DNA of 64,000 nucleotides from Ensifer oleiphilus (GTDB taxonomy: Bacteria; Pseudomonadota; Alphaproteobacteria; Rhizobiales; Rhizobiaceae). The position numbers were made by a program, and so were the translations under genes. The notes below the pieces were generated by a model, which made no database searches, was not told where the DNA came from, and saw nothing but the letters and a program-made list of their open reading frames with translations. Positions 8,115 through 17,299 of this stretch are shown here, piece by piece. Each line of letters starts with the position of its first letter. Position 1 is the first letter of the stretch. Location: positions 1,157,666-1,221,665 of the forward strand of contig NZ_JABWDU010000002.1 in NCBI RefSeq assembly GCF_013371465.1. The letters run 5' to 3'.

Positions 8115-9499
8115 CAGCCATGCCCTTCCTTGGTGAAGCTGCCGGAGATCGCCTTGCGCTCGCGCAGGAACGCTGTCGGTTCACGCGAGCCGACGAAGCC
8201 GCGCGGTTTCCAGACCATGACGACAACCATCGCCAGACCGAAGATGAGCATGCGGTAGAGTTCCGGCGTGAAATCCGGGCCGAAGATCGCCTTGAGGAAG
8301 GACAATTCGCGCAGGATTTCCGTGCCGCCGATCATCACGGCGGCCGCAATCGCGATGCCGGTGAGCGAGCCCATGCCGCCAAGAACCACGATCGCCAGGA
8401 TGACGGCGGATTCGAGGAAGACAAAGGATTCCGGCGAGACAAAGCCTTGGCGCACAGCGAAGAACGCGCCGGCAAAACCACCGAACATCGCACCCGTCGC
8501 AAACGCCGTCAGCTTGGTCGTGACCGTGTTGATGCCGAGAGAGCGGCAGGCGATCTCGTCTTCGCGCAGCGCTTCCCAGGCGCGGCCGATCGGCATGCGC
8601 CGAAGGCGGATGGTGACATAGGCGGTCAGAAGGGCGAGTGCCAGGATCAGATAGAACAGGAAGATCTTGTAGTAGGCCGACGACATGGAAAGCCCCATCA
8701 TCGCCGCAAAACCATCCTTCGATGCGTCGAACTTGATGCCGAACAGCGTTGCCTTGGCAATGCCGGACACACCGAACGTTCCCTTCGTCACCTCGGTCCA
8801 GTTTATCAGCACCAGGCGGATGATTTCCCCGAAGGCGAGCGTGACGATCGCGAGATAATCCCCCCTCAGCCTCAGGACCGGGAAACCGAGGATCATGCCC
8901 CAGAAGGCGGCAAGGATGCCGGCGACCGGCAACAGGATCCAGAAGGACAAGCCGAAATAGGTGGACAGCAGCGCGTAAGAGTAGGCGCCGACGGCATAGA
9001 AGGCGACGTAACCAAGGTCGAGCAGGCCGGCGAGACCGACGACGATGTTAAGACCCCAGGCGAGCATGACGTAGATCAGGATCTGCACGCCGAAGTTATC
9101 GACCCATTTCAGCGAACCCTGCACGCCGACAAGCGCGAGAATCACCGGTGGGTAGAAGATGAGTGCCACAATCGCGATCTTCGAAAAGTGACGCTTGAAG
9201 AAGGTCTCTTCTTTGACGACGCTGTCTGCCTCCGCCTTGGCCGCCTTGCGGCGCGCCATGGCCGGCTGGACATAGGCGACCATGAGGAACCGGCCAACGG
9301 CGGCGACGATCACGAAGATCGAGAGCAGCCCCCAGCGCTGGTTGAGCACCAACTCGTTGCGGATGTTCTGGTCGGATTTCAGGCCGACGAACAGCACGAA
9401 GAGGCCGAGAGAGATCAGGCCCGCGAAGACAGCCTCGCGCAGGGCCCGCGCCGTCAGGTCACTGCCGGCGCTTGCAGATGTAGAAGCAATGTTTGCCAT
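8114..9499 (-). CDS. livM: Branched-chain amino acid ABC transporter permease LivM
   Basis: Inner-membrane permease, 461 residues, long as in other LivM proteins because of about 120 N-terminal residues with two extra membrane segments. The family core is GLLDLGYVAFYAVGAYSYALL, VLRLRGDYLAIVTLAFGEIIRL, and the coupling-helix region RAWEALREDEIACRSLGIN that contacts the ATPases. It starts 4 bases after the livH stop. Confidence 0.95.
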   Translation of the reverse strand: MANIASTSASAGSDLTARALREAVFAGLISLGLFVLFVGLKSDQNIRNELVLNQRWGLLSIFVIVAAVGRFLMVAYVQPAMARRKAAKAEADSVVKEETFFKRHFSKIAIVALIFYPPVILALVGVQGSLKWVDNFGVQILIYVMLAWGLNIVVGLAGLLDLGYVAFYAVGAYSYALLSTYFGLSFWILLPVAGILAAFWGMILGFPVLRLRGDYLAIVTLAFGEIIRLVLINWTEVTKGTFGVSGIAKATLFGIKFDASKDGFAAMMGLSMSSAYYKIFLFYLILALALLTAYVTIRLRRMPIGRAWEALREDEIACRSLGINTVTTKLTAFATGAMFGGFAGAFFAVRQGFVSPESFVFLESAVILAIVVLGGMGSLTGIAIAAAVMIGGTEILRELSFLKAIFGPDFTPELYRMLIFGLAMVVVMVWKPRGFVGSREPTAFLRERKAISGSFTKEGHG

Positions 9500-9503
9500 T
9501 GAT

Positions 9504-10406
9504 TTATACCTTCTCGACTTCCGGTCGTCCGAGTATGCCAGACGGCTTGAAGATCAGGACGATTGCGAGAATGGAGAACGTCGCAACATCCTTGTAGTCG
9601 ATGGTGAAATAAGCGGACCAGAGGGACTCGATGAGGCCGATCAGCAACCCGCCGAGAACAGCGCCCGGCAAGGAGCCGATGCCGCCAAGAACAGCTGCAG
9701 TAAAGGCCTTGACCCCCGGAACAAATCCGTCGGTGAAGACAACCACACCATAATACATCAGGTACATGGTGCCGGCGACAGCGGCGAGCGCCGCGCCCAT
9801 GATGAAGGTCACCGAGATGGTGCGGTCGACATCGACACCCAGAAGTGCCGCCATCTTGCGGTCCTGTTCGGTTGCGCGTTGGGCGCGACCGAGCGGCGTC
9901 TTGTTGACGATATACCAGAAGATCGAAAGCAGGACCGCCGTGATGATGATGATGATGATCTGCTTCAGCGAAATCGTGATGCCGAACACATCGTAAACCG
10001 AGGAAACCAGCGGCGGGATCGGCTTGTTGCGCGGGCCCTGCGTGACCTGGATGAAGTTCGACAGCGCAATCGACATGCCGATCGCGGTGATCAGCGGCGC
10101 CAGGCGGAACGAGCCGCGCAGCGGCCGATAGGCCACTTTCTCGATCGTCCAGTTCCAGAGACCTGCGGTCAGCATGGCGACGACCATCATCAGCAGCAGG
10201 GCAAGTACAACCGGGACGCCGGCGATGAATGTTGTGAGAAGCAGAAAGACAATCAAGGCGGCAAAACCGCCGAGCATGAAGATATCGCCGTGGGCGAAGT
10301 TGATCATGCCAATGATGCCGTAGACCATGGTATAACCAATTGCGATCATACCATAAATAGACCCAAGAGTCAGCCCGTTGACGAGCTGCTGGACGAAATA
10401 CTCCAT
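9504..10406 (-). CDS. livH: Branched-chain amino acid ABC transporter permease LivH
   Basis: Inner-membrane permease, 300 residues, beginning MEYFVQQLVNGLTLGSIYGMIAIGYTMVYGIIGMINFAHGDI, the standard LivH opening. The coupling-helix region RAQRATEQDRKMAALLGVD is present. Six consecutive ATC codons give a run of six Ile in one membrane helix. The ATG at 10406 is preceded by AGGGGAAGATTG; a TTG one codon earlier is an unlikely alternative. It is first in livHMGF. Confidence 0.96.
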   Translation of the reverse strand: MEYFVQQLVNGLTLGSIYGMIAIGYTMVYGIIGMINFAHGDIFMLGGFAALIVFLLLTTFIAGVPVVLALLLMMVVAMLTAGLWNWTIEKVAYRPLRGSFRLAPLITAIGMSIALSNFIQVTQGPRNKPIPPLVSSVYDVFGITISLKQIIIIIITAVLLSIFWYIVNKTPLGRAQRATEQDRKMAALLGVDVDRTISVTFIMGAALAAVAGTMYLMYYGVVVFTDGFVPGVKAFTAAVLGGIGSLPGAVLGGLLIGLIESLWSAYFTIDYKDVATFSILAIVLIFKPSGILGRPEVEKV

Positions 10407-10697
10407 CAATCTTCCCCTGGACCAGATCCATAAGGTCCGGTCTCTTGTTTTTTGAGCTCATTGTTGAGCGTTCTGTTTGATCGATTCCATACCTCTTTCA
10501 AACGAAAAGAAAAGCTAAAAAACGTGGGAGTGGCAAAATCTTCGCCGATAAAATCGATTTGACGCTTTTGCAGTCATAAAAAACAAAAGAAATGCACGCC
10601 TCGCCTGCGAAATAGTCAACTTTAGTCTAAAACCGCGTGCAATCTCGCCTGTGGATGAATCGGCAAGCAACAAGACCAGCTTGCCGAATCTCCCCGA
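10407..10697. other. Gene-free leader and promoter region of livH
   Basis: The 290 bases hold no convincing gene. The middle (about 10490-10640) is much more A+T rich than the surroundings, as expected for the livH promoter and leader on the minus strand. A TTGACT with a weak -10 match 17 bases later occurs on the minus strand near 10620, but I do not trust it enough to call it. Confidence 0.4.
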
Positions 10698-13124
10698 TCA
10701 AGCGCGCATGCGCTCGCCGTTCGCGTCGAACAGCGGGTAAGGTTGCAATCGCGCGGTCAGGATCTCGCCGAGCAGTTCGACCGCCCAGCCCGTCTCCTGA
10801 TCAGCGATCTCCTTTGGCACGTAACCGAGCGCCACCGAAACGCCGCTCGCATGCGCATAGCCGCCGGATGTCACCCATCCGCGCACGGCACCGTTGAAAT
10901 AGATCGGTTCATCGCCGATGACATCAGCATCGCGCGTCTCAAGCAAGAAGGTGCGCAGGCGAAGATGTCCGCCTTCCATCTTTTCGGCGGCTGCCGCCGC
11001 CTTGCCGATGAAGTCCGCCGGCTTGCCGAGCGCTACGAACCGACCAAGACCGGCCTCCAGAGGACCGTAGAGTGGCCGATATTCGCGAGACCAGCTGCCG
11101 AAGGATTTTTCCAGGCGCAACGCGTTGAGGGCTCGAAGACCAAACAGCCGGATGCCGAAAGCGGCCCCCTTCTCCAGGATTAGATCGAACAGATAGCGCT
11201 GGTACTCCGGCTTCGTCCAGATCTCATAGCCCAGATCGCCGGTATAGCTGACGCGGCCGACGATGACGGGCGCCATGCCGAGATCCATCCGGCGAATGTC
11301 CATGAAGGCAAAGGCCCTGTCGCCGACGTCGAGATGGGTCAGCGCCGCCAGCACGTCCCGCGCCTTCGGCCCGGCGATCGACAGGCCGATCAGTTCAAGC
11401 TTCAGCGGGCGGATCGAAACCGAGCCATCATCCGGCAGGTGCGCCTCGAACCAGCGCATATGGTAATCCTCGGCAATGCCGGAGCCGATGAGGAGGAAAT
11501 CCTGTTCATCGAGCTTGGCGAGCGTGAAGTCGCCGATCAGCTTGCCGTCGTCCTTCAGCATCGGCGCCAGCGACATCCGGCCTTGCGCCGGGATACGGCA
11601 GGCCAGCATCCGGTCGAGCCAGGCTTCGGCCCCCGCCCCCTTGATCTCGTATTTGGCAAAGCCGGACGTCTCCATCAGCCCGACCGAAGCGCGCACCGCA
11701 CGGGCTTCGTCACCGACCGTGTCGAAGTCTGTCGACCGGTGCCAGGAGAAGTGGTCCTCGACGCCGGGAGGGGCAAACCAGAGTGGCGTTTCCAGACCGT
11801 AGGAGGCGCCGAACACGGCACCGGCCGCCTTCAGCCTGTCGTAGATCGGCGTCGTCAACAGCGGCCGCCCGGCCGGCAGCTCCTCGTTCGGATAGCGGAT
11901 CGAGAAGCGGCGCGAATAGTTCTCGCGGACCTTGGCGTTGGTGTAGGCGAGCGTGGCGAAGTCGCCATAGCGTGCCACATCCATGGCAAACACGTCGAAG
12001 CCCGGATCGCCGTCGATCATCCAGTTGGCAAGCGCCAGGCCGACGCCGCCGCCCTGGCTGAAGCCGGCCATGACGGCGCAGGCAGACCAGAAATTGCGCA
12101 AGCCCCTGACCGGCCCGACCAGCGGATTACCATCCGGCGAAAAGGTGAAGGGGCCGTTGATGACCTTCTTGATGCCGGCCTTGTTGAAAGCCGGGAAATG
12201 CCGGAAACCGACTTCGAGCTCCGGCGAGATGCGGTCGATGTCTTCGGCCAGCAGCTCATGACCGAAATCCCAGGGTGTGGTCACCGGCGACCATGGGCGG
12301 CAGGCCTTCTCGTAGGTGCCCATCAGCATGCCGTTACGCTCCTGGCGCAGGTAGATCTCACCGTCGAAATCGACGCAGTGCATCAGCTCCTTGCCGCGCG
12401 TCTGATTGAATTCGATCACCTCGGGCATGTCCTCCGTGATCAGATACATGTGCTCCATCGCCAGCACCGGCAGCTCCAGCCCGACCATGCGGCCCACTTC
12501 GCGCGCCCAGAGGCCCGCGGCGTTGACCACATGCTCGGCGATGATCTCACCCTGATTGGTGATGACCCGCCAGGAGCCGTCGTCGCGCTGCACCAGATCC
12601 TCGACCTTGGTGTGCAGATAGATCTCGGCGCCATTCTTCTTGGCCGACTTGGCATAGGCATGCGTCGTGCCATAGGGATCGAGATGGCCCTCGACGGGAT
12701 CGAACACCGCGCCGACGAACTGATCGGGGTCGAGCAGCGGCATCAGGTCATGCGCTTCCTTCGGCGTCAGCAGCTCGGCCTCGAGCCCCATGTACCGGCC
12801 CTTCGCGAGGATCGACTTCATCCAGTCGAAGCGCTCCTTCGTAGCGGCCAGCATCATGCCCGAGGTCATGTGCAGGCCGATATCCTGGCCGGAGTACTCC
12901 TCGATCTCCTTGTAGAGTTCGACGGTGTATTTCTGCAGCTTGGCGACGTTGGGGTCGCCGTTGATCGTGTGCATGCCGCCGGCCGCATGCCAGGTCGAGC
13001 CGGAGGTCAGCTCCGAGCGCTCCAGGAGCACCACGTCGGTCCAGCCGAACTTCGTCAGGTGATAGAGGATCGAACAACCAACAACGCCGCCACCGATGAC
13101 GACAACTCTGGCATGGCTTTTCAT
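10698..13124 (-). CDS. FAD-dependent demethylating dehydrogenase with GcvT domain (dimethylglycine/sarcosine dehydrogenase family)
   Basis: An 808-residue two-part enzyme. The N-terminal half is a DAO-type FAD oxidoreductase with dinucleotide motif VVVIGGGVVGCSILYHL and SGSTWHAAGGMHTING, whose His is where dimethylglycine and sarcosine dehydrogenases attach FAD covalently. The C-terminal half is a GcvT/aminomethyltransferase-type folate domain (ARAVRASVGLMETSGFAKYEI, SIAGPKARDVLAAL, VSYTGDLGYEIW, FGLRALNALRLEKSF). Such enzymes oxidise N-methyl groups of glycine derivatives and pass the one-carbon unit to tetrahydrofolate. Exact substrate is unknown. The start at MKSHARVVV is chosen because the 79 residues of open frame before it are not family-like. 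It follows the sox operon after a 245-base gap with a terminator. Confidence 0.9.
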   Translation of the reverse strand: MKSHARVVVIGGGVVGCSILYHLTKFGWTDVVLLERSELTSGSTWHAAGGMHTINGDPNVAKLQKYTVELYKEIEEYSGQDIGLHMTSGMMLAATKERFDWMKSILAKGRYMGLEAELLTPKEAHDLMPLLDPDQFVGAVFDPVEGHLDPYGTTHAYAKSAKKNGAEIYLHTKVEDLVQRDDGSWRVITNQGEIIAEHVVNAAGLWAREVGRMVGLELPVLAMEHMYLITEDMPEVIEFNQTRGKELMHCVDFDGEIYLRQERNGMLMGTYEKACRPWSPVTTPWDFGHELLAEDIDRISPELEVGFRHFPAFNKAGIKKVINGPFTFSPDGNPLVGPVRGLRNFWSACAVMAGFSQGGGVGLALANWMIDGDPGFDVFAMDVARYGDFATLAYTNAKVRENYSRRFSIRYPNEELPAGRPLLTTPIYDRLKAAGAVFGASYGLETPLWFAPPGVEDHFSWHRSTDFDTVGDEARAVRASVGLMETSGFAKYEIKGAGAEAWLDRMLACRIPAQGRMSLAPMLKDDGKLIGDFTLAKLDEQDFLLIGSGIAEDYHMRWFEAHLPDDGSVSIRPLKLELIGLSIAGPKARDVLAALTHLDVGDRAFAFMDIRRMDLGMAPVIVGRVSYTGDLGYEIWTKPEYQRYLFDLILEKGAAFGIRLFGLRALNALRLEKSFGSWSREYRPLYGPLEAGLGRFVALGKPADFIGKAAAAAEKMEGGHLRLRTFLLETRDADVIGDEPIYFNGAVRGWVTSGGYAHASGVSVALGYVPKEIADQETGWAVELLGEILTARLQPYPLFDANGERMRA

Positions 13125-13338
13125 GCGCACACTCCACTTTCCCGCGCCTCGGGGCGAGGCGCGGCTCAGTTTCCAGGGAAAAAGGATCAGGCACGACTGC
13201 CGTCCGCCGAGGTCCGTTCTGTACTGGAACGGCAAGTGGCGAACAGGCAAAAGCCTAGTCAGAAAGACGGCTGCGATAAAGACGTGGCTGCGAAGGACGC
13301 TTGTCCGTTTCCGCCATCCGCTGGCGGATCGGCGACCC

Positions 13339-13363
13339 AAATGCGGCATTCGATGCCGCATTT
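13339..13363 (-). terminator. Terminator-like hairpin after soxG
   Basis: An 11-bp perfect stem (13339-13349 with 13353-13363, 3-base loop) lies 4 bases past the soxG stop. On the minus strand the descending arm ends in ATTT but no longer T tract follows. It probably ends the sox transcript before the GcvT-domain gene. Confidence 0.6.
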
Positions 13364-13367
13364 GTTT

Positions 13368-13922
13368 TTAGTCGGAAAAGGCAGCCGAGAGATCGAACGG
13401 ACGACCCATCGTCATCAGGTCCTCGAACAGCGATTCGGCAAAGCTGCGCGAAACGATCAGCTCGAAGACATCCTCACCGATGCGCGAAAGGTTGACGGCG
13501 ATATGGCCGCAAAGCACGTTGGTGCTTCCGCCGAGCGCAAAGGCTGAGGGGTGAAGATCAACGCCGATGCCCTTGGCAAGGATCTGTCGCGCCGACGGCC
13601 CGGAAAGGCGCATGAGAACGCGGCCGTCGCTTTGGTCGACCACATGCGCCTGCGTGCCGCACAGCATGTCGAGACGGCGCATGAGGCCAAGGGGCGTGTC
13701 GACGCCGGACACCACCAGCCACTCGCCGGGACCGCAATAGCGCAACGACAGATCGGGCGTCGACGAAAGCGCCCGCTCCACCGCTGCCTCAAGCCCGACA
13801 CTGGCAAGCACCGTGGCAATCGCCTGCCAATGGCCAACTTCGAGGTGATCCGCATTTGCGGGCTTGGGTGTGCCGCGCAGCTTCTGGTCGAGCGCATGGC
13901 GGTTGTTGTAGTCGCGAACCAT
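13368..13922 (-). CDS. soxG: Sarcosine oxidase subunit gamma SoxG
   Basis: Smallest-but-one subunit of heterotetrameric sarcosine oxidase, 184 residues. It has the family segments LSLRYCGPGEWLVVSG, AHVVDQSDGRVLMRLSGPSARQILAKG and GGSTNVLCGHIAVNLSRIGEDVFELIVSRSFAESLFEDL. AGGAGG lies 5 bases before the ATG at 13922; a GTG one codon earlier is too close to it. It follows soxA by 10 bases and is last in soxBDAG. Confidence 0.93.
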   Translation of the reverse strand: MVRDYNNRHALDQKLRGTPKPANADHLEVGHWQAIATVLASVGLEAAVERALSSTPDLSLRYCGPGEWLVVSGVDTPLGLMRRLDMLCGTQAHVVDQSDGRVLMRLSGPSARQILAKGIGVDLHPSAFALGGSTNVLCGHIAVNLSRIGEDVFELIVSRSFAESLFEDLMTMGRPFDLSAAFSD

Positions 13923-13932
13923 CACCGCCTCC

Positions 13933-16890
13933 TCAGGCTTTCAGCTTCTTGTTTTCAGGATCGACGAACGCCGGGTCGCAGACCTCCGCGATCATCTCGT
14001 GATCGCGCAGCTTGTCCCAGACGACGATCTTCTCGCCATAGCGCTCGCGCCCGGACTTGAGGAAGGCGAGCGCGATGTGATGTCCCAGCACCGGCGAGTA
14101 ACCGGCGGAGCTGACCCAGCCCTGATCGTTGAGCGTCGACGGCTTCATGCCCTCTTTCAGAAGATGAGCCCCGGCACGCATATCCTTGTCCCTATCGACC
14201 GGCTTCAGTCCGACAAGCTGCATTCGGTCCGCTGCCGTCAGGCCGTAGCGTGCCGACAGGTGCTTGCCGATGAAATCGGGTTTCTGCGCCGAAACCATGC
14301 GCCCGAGCCCGGCATCGTCGGGCGTCACCCGGCCGTCGAACTCCGCGTGGGTCAGATGTCCTTTTTCGAGCCGCAGAACGTTCAGCGCCTCGACGCCGTA
14401 GGCGCAGATACCATGCGCACGTCCCGCTTCCATGATCTGCTCGGCCACCGCCTCGCCGTAGCCGGCGGGAACGGCCAGCTCGAAGGCGAGTTCGCCGGAA
14501 AACGAGATGCGGAACAACCGGGCATTGATGCCGCCGCGAAGCACCATCGAACGCGCCGCCAGGAACGGGAAAACCGCTTCCGAGATATCCTCGTCGATCA
14601 ACTGCTGCAGTACGTCGCGCGCTTTCGGCCCGGCAATCGCCATCTGCGCCCATTGATCGCTCACCGAGCAGAAGCGGACCTTGAGATCGGGCCACAGCAC
14701 CTGCGCGCAATAGTCCATATGGGACATGACGGCGCCGGCCATGGCGGTGGTCGTCGTCACGAAGAATTGGTCTTCCGCCAACCGGCTCACGGTGCCGTCG
14801 TCGAAGACGAAGCCGTCCTCGCGCAGCATCAGCCCGTAGCGGGCCTTGCCGACCGGCAACTTGAGCATGGGATTGCAATATAGCCGGTTGAGAAATTCCG
14901 CCGCGTCAGCTCCGAAAACCTCGATCTTGCCGAGTGTGGCGACATCGCAGAGCCCGACATTGGCGCGAACGTTGAGCACTTCGCGGTCGACGCTTTCCCG
15001 CCAGGTCTTTTCGCCGGCGCGCGGGAACCAGGCCGAGCGGAACCACAGGCCGGAATCGACGAAGGTCGCACCGTTCTTCCTCGCCCATTCATGCAAGGGC
15101 GACTTGCGGGTCGGCGTCGCGTGGCCGTCGCGGGAAGTGCCCGCCAGAGCGCCGAAAGACACCGGCGTATAGAAAGGCCGGAACGTGGTGGTGCCGACCT
15201 CGGCCGGGCTCACGCCGCGCATGCCGGCGAGAATACCGACCGCATTGACATTGGAAAGCTTGCCCTGGTCGGTTGCCATGCCGCTGGTGGTGTAGCGCTT
15301 GGCATGCTCCACATGGCCAAAACCTTCGCGCAACGCGAGGCCGAGATCCCTGGCATGCACGTCGTTCTGGAAATCGACAAAGGCTTTCGACTTGGCGCCT
15401 GGCACATACCAGAGCGCTGCAAACGAAGGCTCTGCCTCGTTCTCGATGACCGGCAGCGACGCTTCGGCGGCGTTGAAGCCCAGCTCGACGGCAATCGTCG
15501 TCGCCTTTTCGGCACCGTCGCGCAGGCAGCCGGAAAGCGTGTAGACACCATTGGCGGATCCGACGACACGAAGGCCGCCACCGACATCCGGTGCTGAAAA
15601 TGCCTTCAAATCCTCCGACCACACCGGCCGAGCACCGCGCTGGCAAGCGAGATGAATGACCGGGCTCCAGCCACCGGACATGCCGAGCGCATCGCAGGCA
15701 ATCAGTTCCTCGAAACCGGAGCGCTCGATGACGATGCCGGAAAGCCGCTTGCGGCCCTTGGTGTCGACGATCGCGCCGGAGCGGATCACCCGCACGCCAT
15801 CGGGCGCTGCCTCAGTCGCCTCAGGCCGGCTGTCGACGATCGTCGAGACCGTCACGCCCCTGGCCACAAGGCCGCGCGCGGTGCGATAACCACTGCTGCC
15901 GCTGGTGAAAATCGCCACCGACTTGCCTGCTGATACGCCATAGCGCTGGGCATAGGTCCCAATCGCGCTGGCCATCATGACGCCGGGACAGTCATTGCCG
16001 CCGAACACCAGCGGCCGCTCTTCGGCACCGGTGGCGAGCAGCGCGCGCTTGGCGGCAATGCGCCAGACGCGTTCGGTGGGCAGCGTGGCCGAGGGTTCGG
16101 CCACATGTTTCTGCACCCGCTCGACCGCGCCGAAGACATTGTCGTCATACCAGCCGAAGACCGTGGTGCGCGGCAGAAGCGTGACGTTGTCGAGCGACAG
16201 CAATTCGGCAACGACCCGTTCGGCAAAGGCCGGTGCAGGCGAACCATCTATCGTTTCCGTTTCGCCGAGCAGCGATCCGCCAAGTCGAAAATCTTCATCC
16301 GCAAGGATGACCCGAAGACCGGCGCGGCCGGCCGTCAGGGCAGCCATCAGACCCGCCGGGCCGCCGCCGACAATGAGCAGGTCGCAAAAGGCCCAGGACT
16401 TTTCGTAGCTCTCCGGATCGCGCTCGAGCACCGCCCGGCCGAGACCGGCCGCCCGCCGGATCACAGGCTCATAAAGCATTTCCCAGAGCTGGCGCGGCCA
16501 CATGAAGGTCTTGTAGTAGAAGCCGGCACCGAGAAACGGCGAAAGCAGGCCATTGACCGCACCGACATCGAAGCCGAGCGAGGGCCAGCGGTTCTGGCTC
16601 TTCGCCGTCAGGCCGGCATAAAGCTCGGCCACGGTCGCCTTGGTGTTCGGATCGCTGCGGGCGCCCGAGCCAAGGGTCATGAGCGCATTCGGCTCCGATG
16701 GCCCGGCGCTGACAATGCCGCGCGGACGGTGGTACTTGAAGCTGCGGCCGACCAGCAACTGGTCGTTGGCAAGAAGCGCTGAGGCAAGCGTGTCGCCGGC
16801 AAAACCGCGCAGTGGCCGACCGTCGAAGGTGAAGCTCAAAACCTTGCTGCGATCGAGAAGACCGCCGGAGGACAGGCGATAGGCGGTCAT
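13933..16890 (-). CDS. soxA: Sarcosine oxidase subunit alpha SoxA
   Basis: Large subunit, 985 residues, of the cytoplasmic enzyme that turns sarcosine into glycine with transfer of the methyl carbon to tetrahydrofolate. In order: an N-terminal ferredoxin-like segment (FTFDGRPLRGFAGDTLASALLAN), a NAD-binding Rossmann domain (DLLIVGGGPAGLMAALTAGRAG), a pyridine-nucleotide disulfide-type domain, and a C-terminal GcvT folate domain (VGLCDVATLGKIEVFG, AIAGPKARDVLQQL, YGVEALNVLRLEKGHLTH). The ATG at 16890 overlaps the soxD stop (ATGA). Confidence 0.96.
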   Translation of the reverse strand: MTAYRLSSGGLLDRSKVLSFTFDGRPLRGFAGDTLASALLANDQLLVGRSFKYHRPRGIVSAGPSEPNALMTLGSGARSDPNTKATVAELYAGLTAKSQNRWPSLGFDVGAVNGLLSPFLGAGFYYKTFMWPRQLWEMLYEPVIRRAAGLGRAVLERDPESYEKSWAFCDLLIVGGGPAGLMAALTAGRAGLRVILADEDFRLGGSLLGETETIDGSPAPAFAERVVAELLSLDNVTLLPRTTVFGWYDDNVFGAVERVQKHVAEPSATLPTERVWRIAAKRALLATGAEERPLVFGGNDCPGVMMASAIGTYAQRYGVSAGKSVAIFTSGSSGYRTARGLVARGVTVSTIVDSRPEATEAAPDGVRVIRSGAIVDTKGRKRLSGIVIERSGFEELIACDALGMSGGWSPVIHLACQRGARPVWSEDLKAFSAPDVGGGLRVVGSANGVYTLSGCLRDGAEKATTIAVELGFNAAEASLPVIENEAEPSFAALWYVPGAKSKAFVDFQNDVHARDLGLALREGFGHVEHAKRYTTSGMATDQGKLSNVNAVGILAGMRGVSPAEVGTTTFRPFYTPVSFGALAGTSRDGHATPTRKSPLHEWARKNGATFVDSGLWFRSAWFPRAGEKTWRESVDREVLNVRANVGLCDVATLGKIEVFGADAAEFLNRLYCNPMLKLPVGKARYGLMLREDGFVFDDGTVSRLAEDQFFVTTTTAMAGAVMSHMDYCAQVLWPDLKVRFCSVSDQWAQMAIAGPKARDVLQQLIDEDISEAVFPFLAARSMVLRGGINARLFRISFSGELAFELAVPAGYGEAVAEQIMEAGRAHGICAYGVEALNVLRLEKGHLTHAEFDGRVTPDDAGLGRMVSAQKPDFIGKHLSARYGLTAADRMQLVGLKPVDRDKDMRAGAHLLKEGMKPSTLNDQGWVSSAGYSPVLGHHIALAFLKSGRERYGEKIVVWDKLRDHEMIAEVCDPAFVDPENKKLKA

Positions 16891-17165
16891 CGCCGTACCT
16901 CCCGCGCCGCGGCAGCACCATCGACAACCGAATAGACCTCGTGGGTGACGGTATCGCGCTCGACAACGAGGAAACGGCGACAGCCGGCAACGTGATGCCA
17001 ATGCTCAAGCGTCCGGCCCCGCGGATTGACGCGCACATAGACATAGTCATGCCAGGCCGCGTCCGATGCCGACGATGCCGGCCGAATGAGCGACGCATCG
17101 CCGCGAACTGCGAACTCTTCCTTCGGGCGGACCCCGCAATGGGGACAGGTGATCAGGCTTGCCAT
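16887..17165 (-). CDS. soxD: Sarcosine oxidase subunit delta SoxD
   Basis: A 92-residue zinc subunit. The ligands CPHCG near residue 7 and HWHHVAGCRRF near residue 55 are the SoxD zinc site. It holds the heterotetramer together with SoxA, SoxB and SoxG. Its stop overlaps the soxA start, and it follows soxB after a 130-base gap that carries a palindromic repeat. Confidence 0.96.
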   Translation of the reverse strand: MASLITCPHCGVRPKEEFAVRGDASLIRPASSASDAAWHDYVYVRVNPRGRTLEHWHHVAGCRRFLVVERDTVTHEVYSVVDGAAAAREVRR

Positions 17166-17246
17166 TGTCTTCCGTATCCTGGAGCCTCAACCTGGCTCGC
17201 TCATGTTCCTGGTCAGCCGGATGGTCGTCATCCGGCAGGCGCCGCT

Positions 17247-17299
17247 CTAGAGCATCTTATCCGCTTTCAGTGATTCCACTTGAAAGCGGGATGCTCTAG
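17247..17299. repeat. Palindromic intergenic repeat overlapping the soxB stop codon
   Basis: Two nested perfect inverted repeats: outer arms of 10 bases (CTAGAGCATC 17247-17256 and its complement 17290-17299), a one-sided TTAT bulge, and inner arms of 9 bases (CCGCTTTCA 17261-17269 and complement 17281-17289) around an 11-base loop. I recall near-identical palindromes scattered between genes in Rhizobiaceae, but copy number must be checked. The soxB TAG stop (17298-17296) is part of the outer arm. In the soxBDAG mRNA this would fold into a long hairpin between soxB and soxD. Confidence 0.8.

Noticed and set aside
8093-9502. Long plus-strand frame opposite livM
   Set aside because: Low-complexity, charge-rich translation without family signs; shadow of the permease gene.
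9940-9960. ATG/CAT-type trinucleotide run that looks like a microsatellite
   Set aside because: It is six ATC codons of livH encoding Ile in a membrane helix; hydrophobic bias explains it.
10407-10697. Possible riboswitch or small RNA in the long livH leader
   Set aside because: No paired structure or known aptamer consensus was seen; only A+T richness supports it.
11334-13547. A very long open frame on the plus strand opposite the FAD/GcvT dehydrogenase gene
   Set aside because: Its translation is His/Arg/Asp-rich with no recognisable domain; it mirrors the codon bias of the strongly supported minus-strand gene.
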